DNA of 64,000 nt from Flavobacteriaceae bacterium (GTDB taxonomy: Bacteria; Bacteroidota; Bacteroidia; Flavobacteriales; Flavobacteriaceae). The notes beneath the pieces were generated by a model. The model made no database searches. It was given only the letters and a program-made list of their open reading frames with translations, and was not told the DNA's origin. Where the stretch lies: positions 1 through 64,000 of the forward strand of contig CANBOV010000001.1 of the NCBI GenBank assembly GCA_947371275.1. Reading direction: 5' to 3'. This document shows positions 1 through 8,830 of this stretch, in pieces. A program made the translations under genes and the position numbers. Every line of letters begins with the position of its first letter. Position 1 is the stretch's first letter.

Positions 1-291
1 TTTGTACTTCTCTGAATTGGTTGCCCAATGTGCAGGCGCTTCGTCCATAAAAATACCCAACTTCCATAATTCTGGAAAATCTTGATGATTTAAATCTACT
101 TGAAAAGAGGCATCGAGCACAGTGGCAGGACCTTCTGAAGCACCGGCTCCATAACTAACGGTTACTTCCCACGGCACTGGTATTACTATAATTTCAGATT
201 GTGCTGCTGTAAACGGTAATCCAAATACGGTAGCATCGGCTAAACCGGGTTGGCTTGGATCAAAATTGTCAATGATTTGTTGTTTGGTCAT
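1..291 (-). CDS. Ureohydrolase (agmatinase/arginase family), N-terminal part
   Basis: Partial gene that runs off the left edge; it is not in the ORF track. Reading the minus strand from the ATG at 291 gives about 97 residues without a stop. The stretch PVPWEVTVSYGAGASEGP is the typical N-terminal strand and glycine-rich loop of arginase/agmatinase-fold enzymes, in which a dinuclear Mn centre hydrolyses a guanidino group. The metal-binding Asp/His motifs lie further downstream and are outside the window, so the substrate (agmatine, arginine, formiminoglutamate or guanidinobutyrate) cannot be decided. It is transcribed leftwards, and a terminator at 381-414 separates it from the next gene upstream. 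Confidence 0.75.
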   Translation of the reverse strand, partial: MTKQQIIDNFDPSQPGLADATVFGLPFTAAQSEIIVIPVPWEVTVSYGAGASEGPATVLDASFQVDLNHQDFPELWKLGIFMDEAPAHWATNSEKYK

Positions 292-380
292 TTCTTATAA
301 ATTACTTTGCCAATTTGCTGGCGCTTGTATGAAAGGGGCAAAGTTACAAAGTTGGTTTCTTAAAATACCCTTGGGGTATA

Positions 381-414
381 AAAAAAACCACAATGATTTC
401 TCACTGTGGTTTTG
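381..414 (-). terminator. Intrinsic terminator after the secreted protease gene
   Basis: The arms AAAACCACA and TGTGGTTTT form a 9-bp stem about 20 bp past the stop of the protease gene. On the minus strand the stem is followed by a run of eight T. Confidence 0.75.
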
Positions 415-433
415 ATTTATGCCTTTACTATTT

Positions 434-2503
434 TTAGTTTTTCACGAATTTATGGGCAACTTTAGCTGTATTGAAATATACATTGTATACCCCAGCCGCT
501 AAAGAAGTAACATCAATGCTATCTTCGTTAGCTGTTAGTGCTTTTCTGATTACAGCTTGCCCTAACATATTGTATACGGTAATACTTTCTGAAGTATCAA
601 AATCCCCTTTAAGGTATACTACATTGGTAGCCGGATTTGGATACAAAACAAAATTATTTTTTAATGAATCAGCTATTCCTAAAAATGGAGTAACGGTAAG
701 TTGAAAAATAACCGCAACATTTGAAGATCCACTCGTGGCCGTAATAGTAATTGTATAAACTCCTGGAGCTAAAACTGCACCTGCCGCAGGTGATTGTAAT
801 AAAACAGCATCACAATTATCAGAAATAGGATTAGCTAAAGAATTGAAATTTGTTAAAGTATAGGTATTAGATGCACTTGCTTGCACTGTTTGGTCTGCAA
901 TTGCTGCCATAGTTAAATCTAATGGAGGAAGTGTATATCCTTTACTTGTAAATTTAGTTGTAATGGTTTTAACATCAGCACAAGAATAATTCATATCAAT
1001 TGCGGCTTGACGCATTGCAATCGCGGCATCTTCTTGTGTTGCTGTATGATCGGTATAAGATAATCCTTCTACAAATGCTTTATCTGTTTTTACTCTTCCA
1101 ATGGCATCCCATATTTTCATACAAGCCGTTGACCATATCTGACCATCCATATGGTTATCTTGGTATTGAATACCTGCGGGATAATTTAAACTATAGTTAG
1201 TATTTCTAGTAGAACCCCATGCTGGACCATCCCAATTAAATACTTTTTGGTAGGCCGCATTAGTAGAGGTCCATTGATTTAAACTTCTGCTATACGATTG
1301 AGCCCAATAATCACCACTTCCTTCACCTAAGCCATCATCTGTATCTCCACTATAAGAACCAGGCGTTGAACCCCCTGTCATCCAATCATGAATACCATGA
1401 CCAAATTCGTGTAGCACCACATCAGCATCTTCTGCATCATCTACCCCTCCTTCTCCGAAAGCAATTCTTTCAGAAGACGGAATATAATGAGAATTATCGG
1501 CTCCACTTAAACCAGAAGGGTCATAAAAGAATATCCCAGCATTTAATGAAGGACGGCAAACGACTCCTAATGTTTCGTTGATATAGCGAATGCTTTTATC
1601 TAAATGATAGAAGGCATTAACGGCTTCAAAACCATCTTGATTTCTATTGAAACTGAAATCGGAAGTGGCTTGTGTAAACAGTCCTTTTGATGGAGTTTCA
1701 AAATCCTTGATTTCCACGTAAGAACTCTTTAACTTATAAACTCCAGAAGTTAAATCAATTTCTGGCAATGAAACAGCTGTTCTTGCTGCGTCTAAAGAAG
1801 TATTGGTTGCGTCATTATTATCAACATAATTGCCTGTATAAGTTACATGAACTGTTGAAAGAGGATCTGGATCATATACTAATGCAGTACCCGTCACTAA
1901 GGCTAAAGTTGATGTAGTGCTTTTTGGATTCCCATTACTTTGCGCATATTTTTTATGGTCATAAATAGCAACATCTCTAACACTAAGGACGGCTGCGCTT
2001 TGGGCGTCCACTAAAACTTCCCAACTACCATTTCCAGATTTAGGATTTGTCACTACTCTATAAACTAATTTAGTTTGATTGTTTACTTTCGTAACATACA
2101 AATCATTTAAATCAACAGTATATTCACCTTCAATTTTTAAATTCTGAGCTGAACTTACTGATGCAACCTCCTTAGAGATAGCTGGAGTTGTATTAATATT
2201 TTCAATCGCGGCATCGTGAGCATCTGAAGTATATGTGATTGCATTGCTTGGATTGAAGTGTATTACTAATTCTGATTTAAACACTGGTACATTATTCATC
2301 ATTTGTTGGAAACGCAAAGTTTCTCCTGACAAGCTTTTTCTAACAAAACTTAGTTTAAAATTGTCGTTTGGTTTTATGTCTAAATCTTTACCGTGATTTC
2401 TTATCCAGGTTCTGGCAGCAGCTTCATTTGAAGAAACTTGAGCTTTGCCATAATATGAAAAAGCAAAAGTTAACGCTATGGCTAAAAGTACTTTACATTT
2501 CAT
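434..2503 (-). CDS. T9SS-secreted zinc metalloprotease with propeptide and sorting tail
   Basis: Exported protease, 689 aa. A signal peptide covers residues 1-21 (ends YGKAQ). Residues about 25-180 resemble the FTP/PepSY propeptide region of thermolysin- and fungalysin-like precursors. The zinc motif HEFGH lies at about 365-369, and the third ligand is probably the Glu in GLGEGSGDYWA near 393, which makes it a gluzincin close to the M36 or M4 families. A short Ig/HYR-like module follows (about 540-605). The last 80 residues, with YPNPA and GVYNVYF, are a type A C-terminal domain used for export through the type IX secretion system. It stands alone between terminators. The exact peptidase family is inferred from motifs only. 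Confidence 0.85.
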   Translation of the reverse strand: MKCKVLLAIALTFAFSYYGKAQVSSNEAAARTWIRNHGKDLDIKPNDNFKLSFVRKSLSGETLRFQQMMNNVPVFKSELVIHFNPSNAITYTSDAHDAAIENINTTPAISKEVASVSSAQNLKIEGEYTVDLNDLYVTKVNNQTKLVYRVVTNPKSGNGSWEVLVDAQSAAVLSVRDVAIYDHKKYAQSNGNPKSTTSTLALVTGTALVYDPDPLSTVHVTYTGNYVDNNDATNTSLDAARTAVSLPEIDLTSGVYKLKSSYVEIKDFETPSKGLFTQATSDFSFNRNQDGFEAVNAFYHLDKSIRYINETLGVVCRPSLNAGIFFYDPSGLSGADNSHYIPSSERIAFGEGGVDDAEDADVVLHEFGHGIHDWMTGGSTPGSYSGDTDDGLGEGSGDYWAQSYSRSLNQWTSTNAAYQKVFNWDGPAWGSTRNTNYSLNYPAGIQYQDNHMDGQIWSTACMKIWDAIGRVKTDKAFVEGLSYTDHTATQEDAAIAMRQAAIDMNYSCADVKTITTKFTSKGYTLPPLDLTMAAIADQTVQASASNTYTLTNFNSLANPISDNCDAVLLQSPAAGAVLAPGVYTITITATSGSSNVAVIFQLTVTPFLGIADSLKNNFVLYPNPATNVVYLKGDFDTSESITVYNMLGQAVIRKALTANEDSIDVTSLAAGVYNVYFNTAKVAHKFVKN

Positions 2504-2575
2504 TTTAATAAATTTTAGTTTTTTGGTGGTTTAATAATCTACTGCAAATCAACGAATTGTTTTTTATAAAACAAA

Positions 2576-3859
2576 TTATTTCAAAGTTAAAATGCCCTGT
2601 TTTAAAATTTGTCCGAATTCATACATGTCTTCGAATGAGCAATAAAAAGGTGCTGGTGCTAATCGGATTACATTGGGTTCGCGCCAATCGGTAATTACGC
2701 CGTTTTTCATCAAATATTCAAACAAACTTCTTCCTTGGCCATGAAGAAAAACGGAGAGTTGACAAGCTCTTTCCTGTTGATTATTAGGTGTAATAATTTC
2801 GAATTCTGCTCCTACTATTTCATTATCAATTTCATAAAGAATAAATTCAAGATAAGCGGTCAATTGATTTCTTTTGGCAATTAATTTTTCCATTCCAACT
2901 TCGGCGAACATTTCAACTGATGCTAAATAGGGTGCTAAAGACAGAATTGGCAAATTACTTACTTGCCAACCATTTGCCCCAACGATCGGATCATATTGCG
3001 GTTCCATTTTGAAGCGTCGTTCTTTATTATGTCCCCACCAGCCACCAAATCGTGCTAACTGTTTATTAGTGTGGTGCTTTTCATGAATAAAACAACCTGA
3101 AGCATTTCCTGGTCCCGAATTCATATATTTATAACTGCACCAAGCGGCAAAATCAACCTCCCAATCGTGTAATTTTAATTCAATATTTCCAGCAGCATGA
3201 GCTAAATCAAAGCCTACTCTTGCGCCAACTTTGTGTCCGGCTTCGGTAATAGCCTTCATGTCAAAAACTTGACCTGTATAATAATTAACGCCTCCAAACA
3301 AAACTAGAGCCAATTCATCTCCAACCTCTTCAATCTTTGCTAGAATATCTTCTAATCGTATGTTATGTTCCCCTTCCCTTCTTTTGATTTCGACAATTGC
3401 TTCTTCTGGCTTATAACCATGGAACCCTACTTGTCCTTGAAACATATATTGATCTGAAGGAAATGCTTTTTCTTCGCAAATGATTTTGAAGCGTGTGTTT
3501 GTTGGGTGATAAAACGAAACCATTAGTAAGTGAAGGTTCACTGTCAAGGTATTCATCACTGTTATTTCAGAGGGTTTTGCGCCTACAATTGCACTTAACG
3601 GATTAGCGAATCTTTCATGATAATCCCACCATGGTTTTTCTGCATAAAAATGTCCTTCCACTGCTAAATCTGCCCAATCTTTCATTACCTCATCTACATA
3701 AGACTTCGTTCGCTTGGGCTGAAGTCCCAATGAGTTCCCCGTAAAATAAATTACATTTTTGCCCTCATGTTGAGGAAAAACAAATTCGTCTCGGTATTGT
3801 TTTAACTCATCTTGTTTATCGAGTTGCTTTGCAAATTCAATAGTATTTTGAAAATTCAT
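2576..3859 (-). CDS. kynU: Kynureninase
   Basis: PLP enzyme that cleaves kynurenine (or 3-hydroxykynurenine) to anthranilate (or 3-hydroxyanthranilate) and alanine, in tryptophan breakdown and de novo NAD synthesis. FTGNSLGLQP near residue 40 is the usual N-terminal signature. GFDLAHAAGN near 217 holds the Asp that contacts the PLP ring nitrogen, and SYKYMNSGPGN near 244 holds the Schiff-base lysine. I chose the ATG at 3859 (427 aa, normal for the family). The track's longer start at 4042 would translate a terminator and a period-7 repeat. No other kynurenine-pathway gene is nearby. Fold-type I relatives exist, but the motif set fits kynureninase well. Confidence 0.93.
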   Translation of the reverse strand: MNFQNTIEFAKQLDKQDELKQYRDEFVFPQHEGKNVIYFTGNSLGLQPKRTKSYVDEVMKDWADLAVEGHFYAEKPWWDYHERFANPLSAIVGAKPSEITVMNTLTVNLHLLMVSFYHPTNTRFKIICEEKAFPSDQYMFQGQVGFHGYKPEEAIVEIKRREGEHNIRLEDILAKIEEVGDELALVLFGGVNYYTGQVFDMKAITEAGHKVGARVGFDLAHAAGNIELKLHDWEVDFAAWCSYKYMNSGPGNASGCFIHEKHHTNKQLARFGGWWGHNKERRFKMEPQYDPIVGANGWQVSNLPILSLAPYLASVEMFAEVGMEKLIAKRNQLTAYLEFILYEIDNEIVGAEFEIITPNNQQERACQLSVFLHGQGRSLFEYLMKNGVITDWREPNVIRLAPAPFYCSFEDMYEFGQILKQGILTLK

Positions 3860-3897
3860 GATTCGTTTTGTTTGTTGAGGCGTAAAAGTAAAAAAAA

Positions 3898-3925
3898 GAG
3901 TAATGAGTAAAGAGTAAAGAACAAA
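3898..3925. repeat. Period-7 microrepeat in the kynU 5' region
   Basis: Four degenerate heptads, GAGTAAT, GAGTAAA, GAGTAAA and GAACAAA, lie just upstream of the kynU start. The same period recurs in other spacers of this window. Confidence 0.7.
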
Positions 3926-3977
3926 GAAATTTGATTTAAGCCAAAGATTACTTTTTAGCCCTGATCGTAATGGAAAT

Positions 3978-4010
3978 AAAAAAAGCCCTGAGTGTTTCGG
4001 GGCTTTTTTT
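3978..4010. terminator. Bidirectional terminator between queA and kynU
   Basis: AAAAAAGCCCTGA pairs with TCGGGGCTTTTTT with one G-T wobble. There are A/T tracts on both sides, so it can work in either direction; it sits about 60 bp after queA. Confidence 0.85.
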
Positions 4011-4069
4011 ATTGTAATGAAGAGCAGGAAAATGGACGGCAAGAATTCCCGAACTATTCGCTCCTGAAA

Positions 4070-5119
4070 TTATATTATAAGCATCGCGTCGCCGTATGAA
4101 TAGAAACGGTATTTTTCTTTTATAGCTTCTTCGTAGGCTTTCTTCATTAAATCATGCCCACAAAATGCTGAAATCATCATTAGTAAGGTAGATTTTGGTG
4201 TATGGAAATTAGTTACCATACAATCTGCAATGCTGAAATCATAGGGAGGGAAAATGAATTTATTGGTCCATCCTTCATAAGGATTTAAGGTTCTTGCTGA
4301 AGAAACAGAACTTTCAATGGCACGCATAGAAGTAGTTCCGATACAACATATTTTTTTCTTTTTAATTTTAGCATTATTAACGATATCACAAGCTTGTTGT
4401 GAGATAATTAACTCTTCTGAATCCATTTTATGCTTTGATAAATCTTCTACCTCTACTGGATTAAAGGTTCCTAAACCTACATGTAGTGTAACTTCAGCAA
4501 AGTTTACCCCTTTAATTTCTAGACGTTTTAAAAGGTGTTTTGAAAAATGCAAGCCTGCTGTTGGAGCTGCTACAGCACCTTCTTCCTTCGCATAAATTGT
4601 TTGGTAACGTTCAGCATCTTCTTCGGTTACTTCACGGTTAATATATTTTGGAATTGGAGTTTCTCCTAGTTCCGTTAATTTTCTTCTAAATTCATTATAA
4701 GAACCATCATATAAGAAACGTAATGTTCTTCCTCTTGAAGTTGTATTATCTATAACTTCAGCTACTAATGAATCGTCATCTCCAAAATATAATTTATTCC
4801 CAATTCTGATTTTACGAGCAGGATCCACTAATACATCCCAAAGACGTTGTTCTGCATTTAATTCTCTTAATAAGAAAACTTCAATACGCGCACCAGTTTT
4901 TTCTTTGTTTCCATACATACGCGCTGGAAACACTTTGGTGTTGTTTAAAATCATTACATCTCCATCGTCAAAATAATTGATAATGTCTTTGAATAATTTA
5001 TGTTCTATGGTTTTGTTTTTTCTGTCAACGACCATCAATCTTGATTCGTCTCTGTTTTCTGCGGGGAACTCTGCCAATAATTCTGTTGGGAGATTAAACT
5101 GGAAATGAGATAATTTCAT
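4070..5119 (-). CDS. queA: tRNA preQ1(34) S-adenosylmethionine ribosyltransferase-isomerase
   Basis: Transfers and isomerises the ribosyl group of SAM onto preQ1 at the wobble position of tRNAs for Asp, Asn, His and Tyr, giving epoxyqueuosine. The 349 aa length is normal for QueA. Recognisable stretches are the start [28 protein letters not shown] near residue 60, PTAGLHFS near 185, LHVGLGTF near 213, and the C-terminal [12 protein letters not shown]. It is monocistronic, ending at a bidirectional terminator. No other queuosine gene is in view. Confidence 0.96.
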   Translation of the reverse strand: MKLSHFQFNLPTELLAEFPAENRDESRLMVVDRKNKTIEHKLFKDIINYFDDGDVMILNNTKVFPARMYGNKEKTGARIEVFLLRELNAEQRLWDVLVDPARKIRIGNKLYFGDDDSLVAEVIDNTTSRGRTLRFLYDGSYNEFRRKLTELGETPIPKYINREVTEEDAERYQTIYAKEEGAVAAPTAGLHFSKHLLKRLEIKGVNFAEVTLHVGLGTFNPVEVEDLSKHKMDSEELIISQQACDIVNNAKIKKKKICCIGTTSMRAIESSVSSARTLNPYEGWTNKFIFPPYDFSIADCMVTNFHTPKSTLLMMISAFCGHDLMKKAYEEAIKEKYRFYSYGDAMLII

Positions 5120-5278
5120 TTGAAAAAGTTATAGGTTATACATTAGAAATTATGAGTTAATCCCATAAAATTTAATAGCCTGCAAATATACTATCGTGAG
5201 ATAGGCGTTGTCAAGTAAAAAGGGGTTTATTTTTATATTAAGTTGCTGAGGCACTGCTTTTGTTAGCCGTGAAGGGAT

Positions 5279-6505
5279 TTATATTTCAGAAAATTGAAAT
5301 CCTATGCTTTTCAAATCATTCCAAAAAGCAGGGTATGATTTTGAGACCACCTCTGCCTCTTCAATACCGATGGAAGTTTTTAGTGCTAATGGTGCAAAAG
5401 CCATTGCCATACGGTGGTCTTGATAGGTTTTGATGGTGCAATCACTATTTATGATGGAATTTGGTTTTAGCGTTAAGCTATCATTAGTAATTCTAACCTC
5501 TGCACCAAGTTTTTGTAATTCATTTTGCAGGGCTACAAGGCGGTCTGTTTCTTTTATTTTTAAAGTATATAGTCCTGTTAACTGGCAACCGATTCCTAAT
5601 CCAAAGCAGGTTACGGCAATGGTTTGGGCAATATCCGGGGCGTCGCTTAAATGTAGGATTATGGATTTATGATTTCTAATTTGGATTTTTTTTAATCGTA
5701 TAGTATTCTCATTAAAAAAAGTTTCAACGCCAAATTCTTTATAGATTGTTACCAAAGCACTATCACCTTGGAGGCTATTTTCTTTGAAGCTAGAAAGTGT
5801 AATTTCTGTTCCTATTTCAGACAAGGCAATAATTGAATAAAAATAAGAGGCTGAAGACCAATCGCTTTCGATAGTAGCTTTTTGATTATCGATTAATGAT
5901 TTTTGATTTATAGTGATTGTATTATTTACAAAGGCAGTTTCTACTCCTATTTCATTGAGTAATTCTAACGTCATTTTAATATAGGGAGCCGAAGTGATTT
6001 CACCTTCTATGGTTAATTCCAAACCATTCTCTAATTTTGGTGCAATTAACAACAACGCTGAAATGTATTGGCTGCTAATATTTGCGGCTAAAGACACCTT
6101 GTTTATTGTTATTTTTTTTCCTTTTATCCTAATAGGAGGATAACCTTCAATCTCTTCGTACGTAATGGAGGCTCCCAATTGTTTTAAGGCATCCACTAAA
6201 ACAGCGATGGGTCTTTCTTTCATGCGAGAGGAACCTGTAAGCACTACTTCGCTATCCTCTTTTATGGCAAAATAGGCCGTTAAAAAACGCATAGCAGTAC
6301 CTGCGTGGTGAATATCAATCACTTCCTTACTTTCTTTTAAAGCTTTTTCCATTACTTCTGAATCGTTAGAATTAGAAGTGTTAACCAATATAAGATCAGG
6401 ATATAGTGCTTTAAGCAACAGCAGTCTATTGGTTTCTGATTTACTTCCCGTTAAATTAATGGAGGCATTGGATAGGATGCTAGAATGGTTAAGAAGTAAA
6501 TTCAT
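5279..6505 (-). CDS. aroA: 3-phosphoshikimate 1-carboxyvinyltransferase (EPSP synthase)
   Basis: Sixth step of the shikimate pathway: joins shikimate-3-phosphate and phosphoenolpyruvate to EPSP. Visible motifs are GSKSETNR (substrate binding, near residue 20), HHAGTAMRFLT (near 80), RMKERPI (near 110), KETDRL (near 315) and YQDHRMAMAFAP (near 370). I place the start at the ATG at 6505 (408 aa) rather than 6541. The longer N-terminus is coded by a period-10 repeat and adds residues atypical of the family. It is separate from the aromatic operon at 13-17 kb. A 67-bp gap separates it from the MazG-like gene. Confidence 0.95.
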   Translation of the reverse strand: MNLLLNHSSILSNASINLTGSKSETNRLLLLKALYPDLILVNTSNSNDSEVMEKALKESKEVIDIHHAGTAMRFLTAYFAIKEDSEVVLTGSSRMKERPIAVLVDALKQLGASITYEEIEGYPPIRIKGKKITINKVSLAANISSQYISALLLIAPKLENGLELTIEGEITSAPYIKMTLELLNEIGVETAFVNNTITINQKSLIDNQKATIESDWSSASYFYSIIALSEIGTEITLSSFKENSLQGDSALVTIYKEFGVETFFNENTIRLKKIQIRNHKSIILHLSDAPDIAQTIAVTCFGLGIGCQLTGLYTLKIKETDRLVALQNELQKLGAEVRITNDSLTLKPNSIINSDCTIKTYQDHRMAMAFAPLALKTSIGIEEAEVVSKSYPAFWNDLKSIGFQFSEI

Positions 6506-6516
6506 TTTGATTGTTT

Positions 6517-6556
6517 CACAGAGATTCACAGAGTAGCACAAAGATACACAGAGAAA
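6517..6556. repeat. Period-10 CACAGAG repeat
   Basis: Four near-copies of CACAGAGATT at 10-bp spacing lie directly upstream of the aroA start. Confidence 0.7.
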
Positions 6557-6572
6557 ATAGTACTTCTTAGAA

Positions 6573-6899
6573 CTATTTCAGTTTCTCGTTATTGTGATGA
6601 CGGTCGTGGTCACGATTGGTTTTTAAGTCCATTTTTTTATCGAAAGTGGCTTGTAAATCGATACCCGTTTGATTAGCTAAACACAGAACCACAAATACTA
6701 CATCGGCAAGTTCTTCTCCTAGGTCTTTATTTTTATCGCTTTCCTTTTCGGATTGTTCGCCATAGCGTCTTGCGATAATGCGAGCCACCTCTCCTACTTC
6801 TTCCGTAAGTTGGGCCATATTGGTCAATTCGTTAAAATAACGAACGCCGTGGTTTTTAATCCAGTTATCTACTTCTAGTTGGGCATTTTTTAAGTCCAT
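6573..6899 (-). CDS. MazG-like nucleotide pyrophosphohydrolase
   Basis: Small all-alpha NTP pyrophosphohydrolase, 108 aa, which probably hydrolyses non-canonical or excess (d)NTPs. The Mg-binding helices show as LTEEVGEVAR near residue 30 and LGEELADVVFVVLCLA near 62, the EExxD pattern of MazG/dUTPase-type single-domain enzymes. The C-terminus is His-rich (DHDRHHNNE). It starts one base before the end of the DUF3857 gene upstream, suggesting co-transcription with that gene pair. The precise nucleotide substrate cannot be read from sequence. Confidence 0.88.
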   Translation of the reverse strand: MDLKNAQLEVDNWIKNHGVRYFNELTNMAQLTEEVGEVARIIARRYGEQSEKESDKNKDLGEELADVVFVVLCLANQTGIDLQATFDKKMDLKTNRDHDRHHNNEKLK

Positions 6900-6900
6900 T

Positions 6901-8826
6901 TTATCCTTTTTTAATCACAATTTTCTCGGTTTGTTTATTGACTAACTCTTTATAGAAATTCTTTAATATTTCATAATACTCTGATGCAATTATAGGTTGA
7001 TTCATTTCACAAACATATAATAGTTGAATTTGACTTCCGTTATTGGATATATTATATTTTATGGTCCCTATATTATCGGGCATCGCTACTGCTTTAGGTT
7101 GAGGAAGATTTTCTACGACGTAACCTTCTGGTATATTTATGCTTATATTAAATTTATCTTGATTTGGGTAAACAAAATCAATAGGATATTCCCTTTTGTC
7201 TTGTTTAAATGGGTTTTCGGTTGTGGCAAAGAACAAAAATGGTGATACGTACATTTTATCTCCAATAATTTCTACTGAATTAGCTGATGTAAAAGAATAA
7301 TTTTCAATTACAGGTTTAGTAATATCATTTTTATTCTGAACTTCATAATCACTAATTTCAAGACCTTGGTATCGTTTTTCTAACTTTTCTATATAGGCAT
7401 CATTAGAATCATCATTATAATTATTTCTGTAAACAAATGCATTATAATCAAAATACTGCTCTCTTATTTTTCCTGAAATTTCTCCTTTTTCGTTTACCGC
7501 TGCTAATATATTGATAACGTCTTTTGAATTACTTTTAGGCATTAAGTCAATCTCAGCAGAACTTTCATTTTTTCTAATAATTCTTCCATACCAGTTTAAA
7601 TCTCTTATGGGCAAAATGTTTGGAAGAGAATATTTACTTGTAGCATCTAACAAAATGACTTGGTTTTCTAATTCAACTCCAGAAATCACGTAATTATAGG
7701 CGGCTATACTAGGATACATAAAAACCCCATTAGATCTTGTACTAACTAAAATTGGATTTGCTTCTATTCCTGCATAGCGTAACATTGCCGTTAACATTAA
7801 ATTAATTTCGGCGACATTTCCTTTTTTTTGTTGGTAGGCTTTTTTTACTCCTATGTCGCAAGTAAAACCAAGATCTTCATTCCATGTTACTCTTGATTTA
7901 ACAAAATTAAAAATCGCGTCAATTTTTTCTTGAGTTGTTTTCAAATCTTTTAAAATAGCATCTATGTCATTTTCAAAATATCCTGTTTTTTTTAATTCTG
8001 CTCCAAAATATTCGTTCTCATAAACTTTCTTTACTACTGATTCCCAATCTCTCGAAATGTTTTCCTCAACGCCATAACTATTCTTCACTGATGCTAATTC
8101 ATAACGAATTCTCGTTCTATAATTATTAATATTATTAACGTAACCTTCTTCTTTTAAAGGTAAGATATCTTTAAATCTATAGATACATCTGTTTGTGTAA
8201 AATCCTGAACTCGCATCATTATAGCCGTCCTCAATTATCTCTGGAGTATTATATCCTGTCAATGTTTTACTGTAATAGTATTTATTAGGATATTCTACTT
8301 TGAGTTCCACAAATTTTACCGGGATTTCTTGTTGAAAAAAGAAATTTACCAATCTAAAACCATTATTAGTAAATTTTTTGATTTTATATTCAATTATAGA
8401 ACCTTCTTTAACATCAGATAACGTTATTTTCTTTCTGTAAATGTCTTTTGTCACTTCTTCTTTAAATTCTCCTTCTTTTTTGAGTTTCGTTTTAACAATT
8501 TCTCCCTTTACAAGATTGTAGGTTGCAGCGTTTGAAAATTCAACTCTTTCACCATTTCCAATAAAATAAGCTTCATCTATATTGGCATATTCATACCCTT
8601 CTTTTTTATAAATTTTTAATTTTACTTCGGTCTCAGTAACTACCTGACCAATTGTAATATCATATTTTATTTTAGAGGTTTTAAAGATAATAGCCGCCGA
8701 TGCGGCGGTATCAAGTGGACAGACTTTTTCTTGTAGTTCTTCTATAGTCACTTTGCCTAATTCATTTTTTTGGGAGAAACCAATAAAACTGATTACTAAA
8801 AATATAAATACAAGTGTTTTTCTCAT
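6901..8826 (-). CDS. Exported DUF3857/transglutaminase-like protein, probable pseudoenzyme
   Basis: 641 aa with a signal peptide (ends SFSQ at about 18). An N-terminal DUF3857-type beta domain is followed by a transglutaminase-like core at about 290-390. Where active relatives carry GDCK, this protein reads KKGNVAEIN, so the catalytic Cys is absent; the His position reads AAYNYVI, also lost, and only LLDATS keeps the Asp. The C-terminal 200 residues resemble DUF3858-type beta modules. It lies 4 bp downstream of a paralogue (8831-10741) that keeps a Cys and a His. The function of these periplasmic or outer-membrane-associated proteins is unknown; loss of catalysis is my inference. Confidence 0.8.
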   Translation of the reverse strand: MRKTLVFIFLVISFIGFSQKNELGKVTIEELQEKVCPLDTAASAAIIFKTSKIKYDITIGQVVTETEVKLKIYKKEGYEYANIDEAYFIGNGERVEFSNAATYNLVKGEIVKTKLKKEGEFKEEVTKDIYRKKITLSDVKEGSIIEYKIKKFTNNGFRLVNFFFQQEIPVKFVELKVEYPNKYYYSKTLTGYNTPEIIEDGYNDASSGFYTNRCIYRFKDILPLKEEGYVNNINNYRTRIRYELASVKNSYGVEENISRDWESVVKKVYENEYFGAELKKTGYFENDIDAILKDLKTTQEKIDAIFNFVKSRVTWNEDLGFTCDIGVKKAYQQKKGNVAEINLMLTAMLRYAGIEANPILVSTRSNGVFMYPSIAAYNYVISGVELENQVILLDATSKYSLPNILPIRDLNWYGRIIRKNESSAEIDLMPKSNSKDVINILAAVNEKGEISGKIREQYFDYNAFVYRNNYNDDSNDAYIEKLEKRYQGLEISDYEVQNKNDITKPVIENYSFTSANSVEIIGDKMYVSPFLFFATTENPFKQDKREYPIDFVYPNQDKFNISINIPEGYVVENLPQPKAVAMPDNIGTIKYNISNNGSQIQLLYVCEMNQPIIASEYYEILKNFYKELVNKQTEKIVIKKG

Positions 8827-8830
8827 GGTT

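Noticed and set aside
3860-4042. 61-residue N-terminal extension of kynU in the ORF track
   Set aside because: It would translate the queA-kynU terminator and a period-7 repeat; the internal ATG at 3859 gives a normal-length kynureninase.
5430-5672. ORF-track entries opposite to or inside real genes (such as this one within aroA)
   Set aside because: They overlap well-supported genes in another frame, lack recognisable domains and have no regulatory context; the same holds for the other shadow ORFs.
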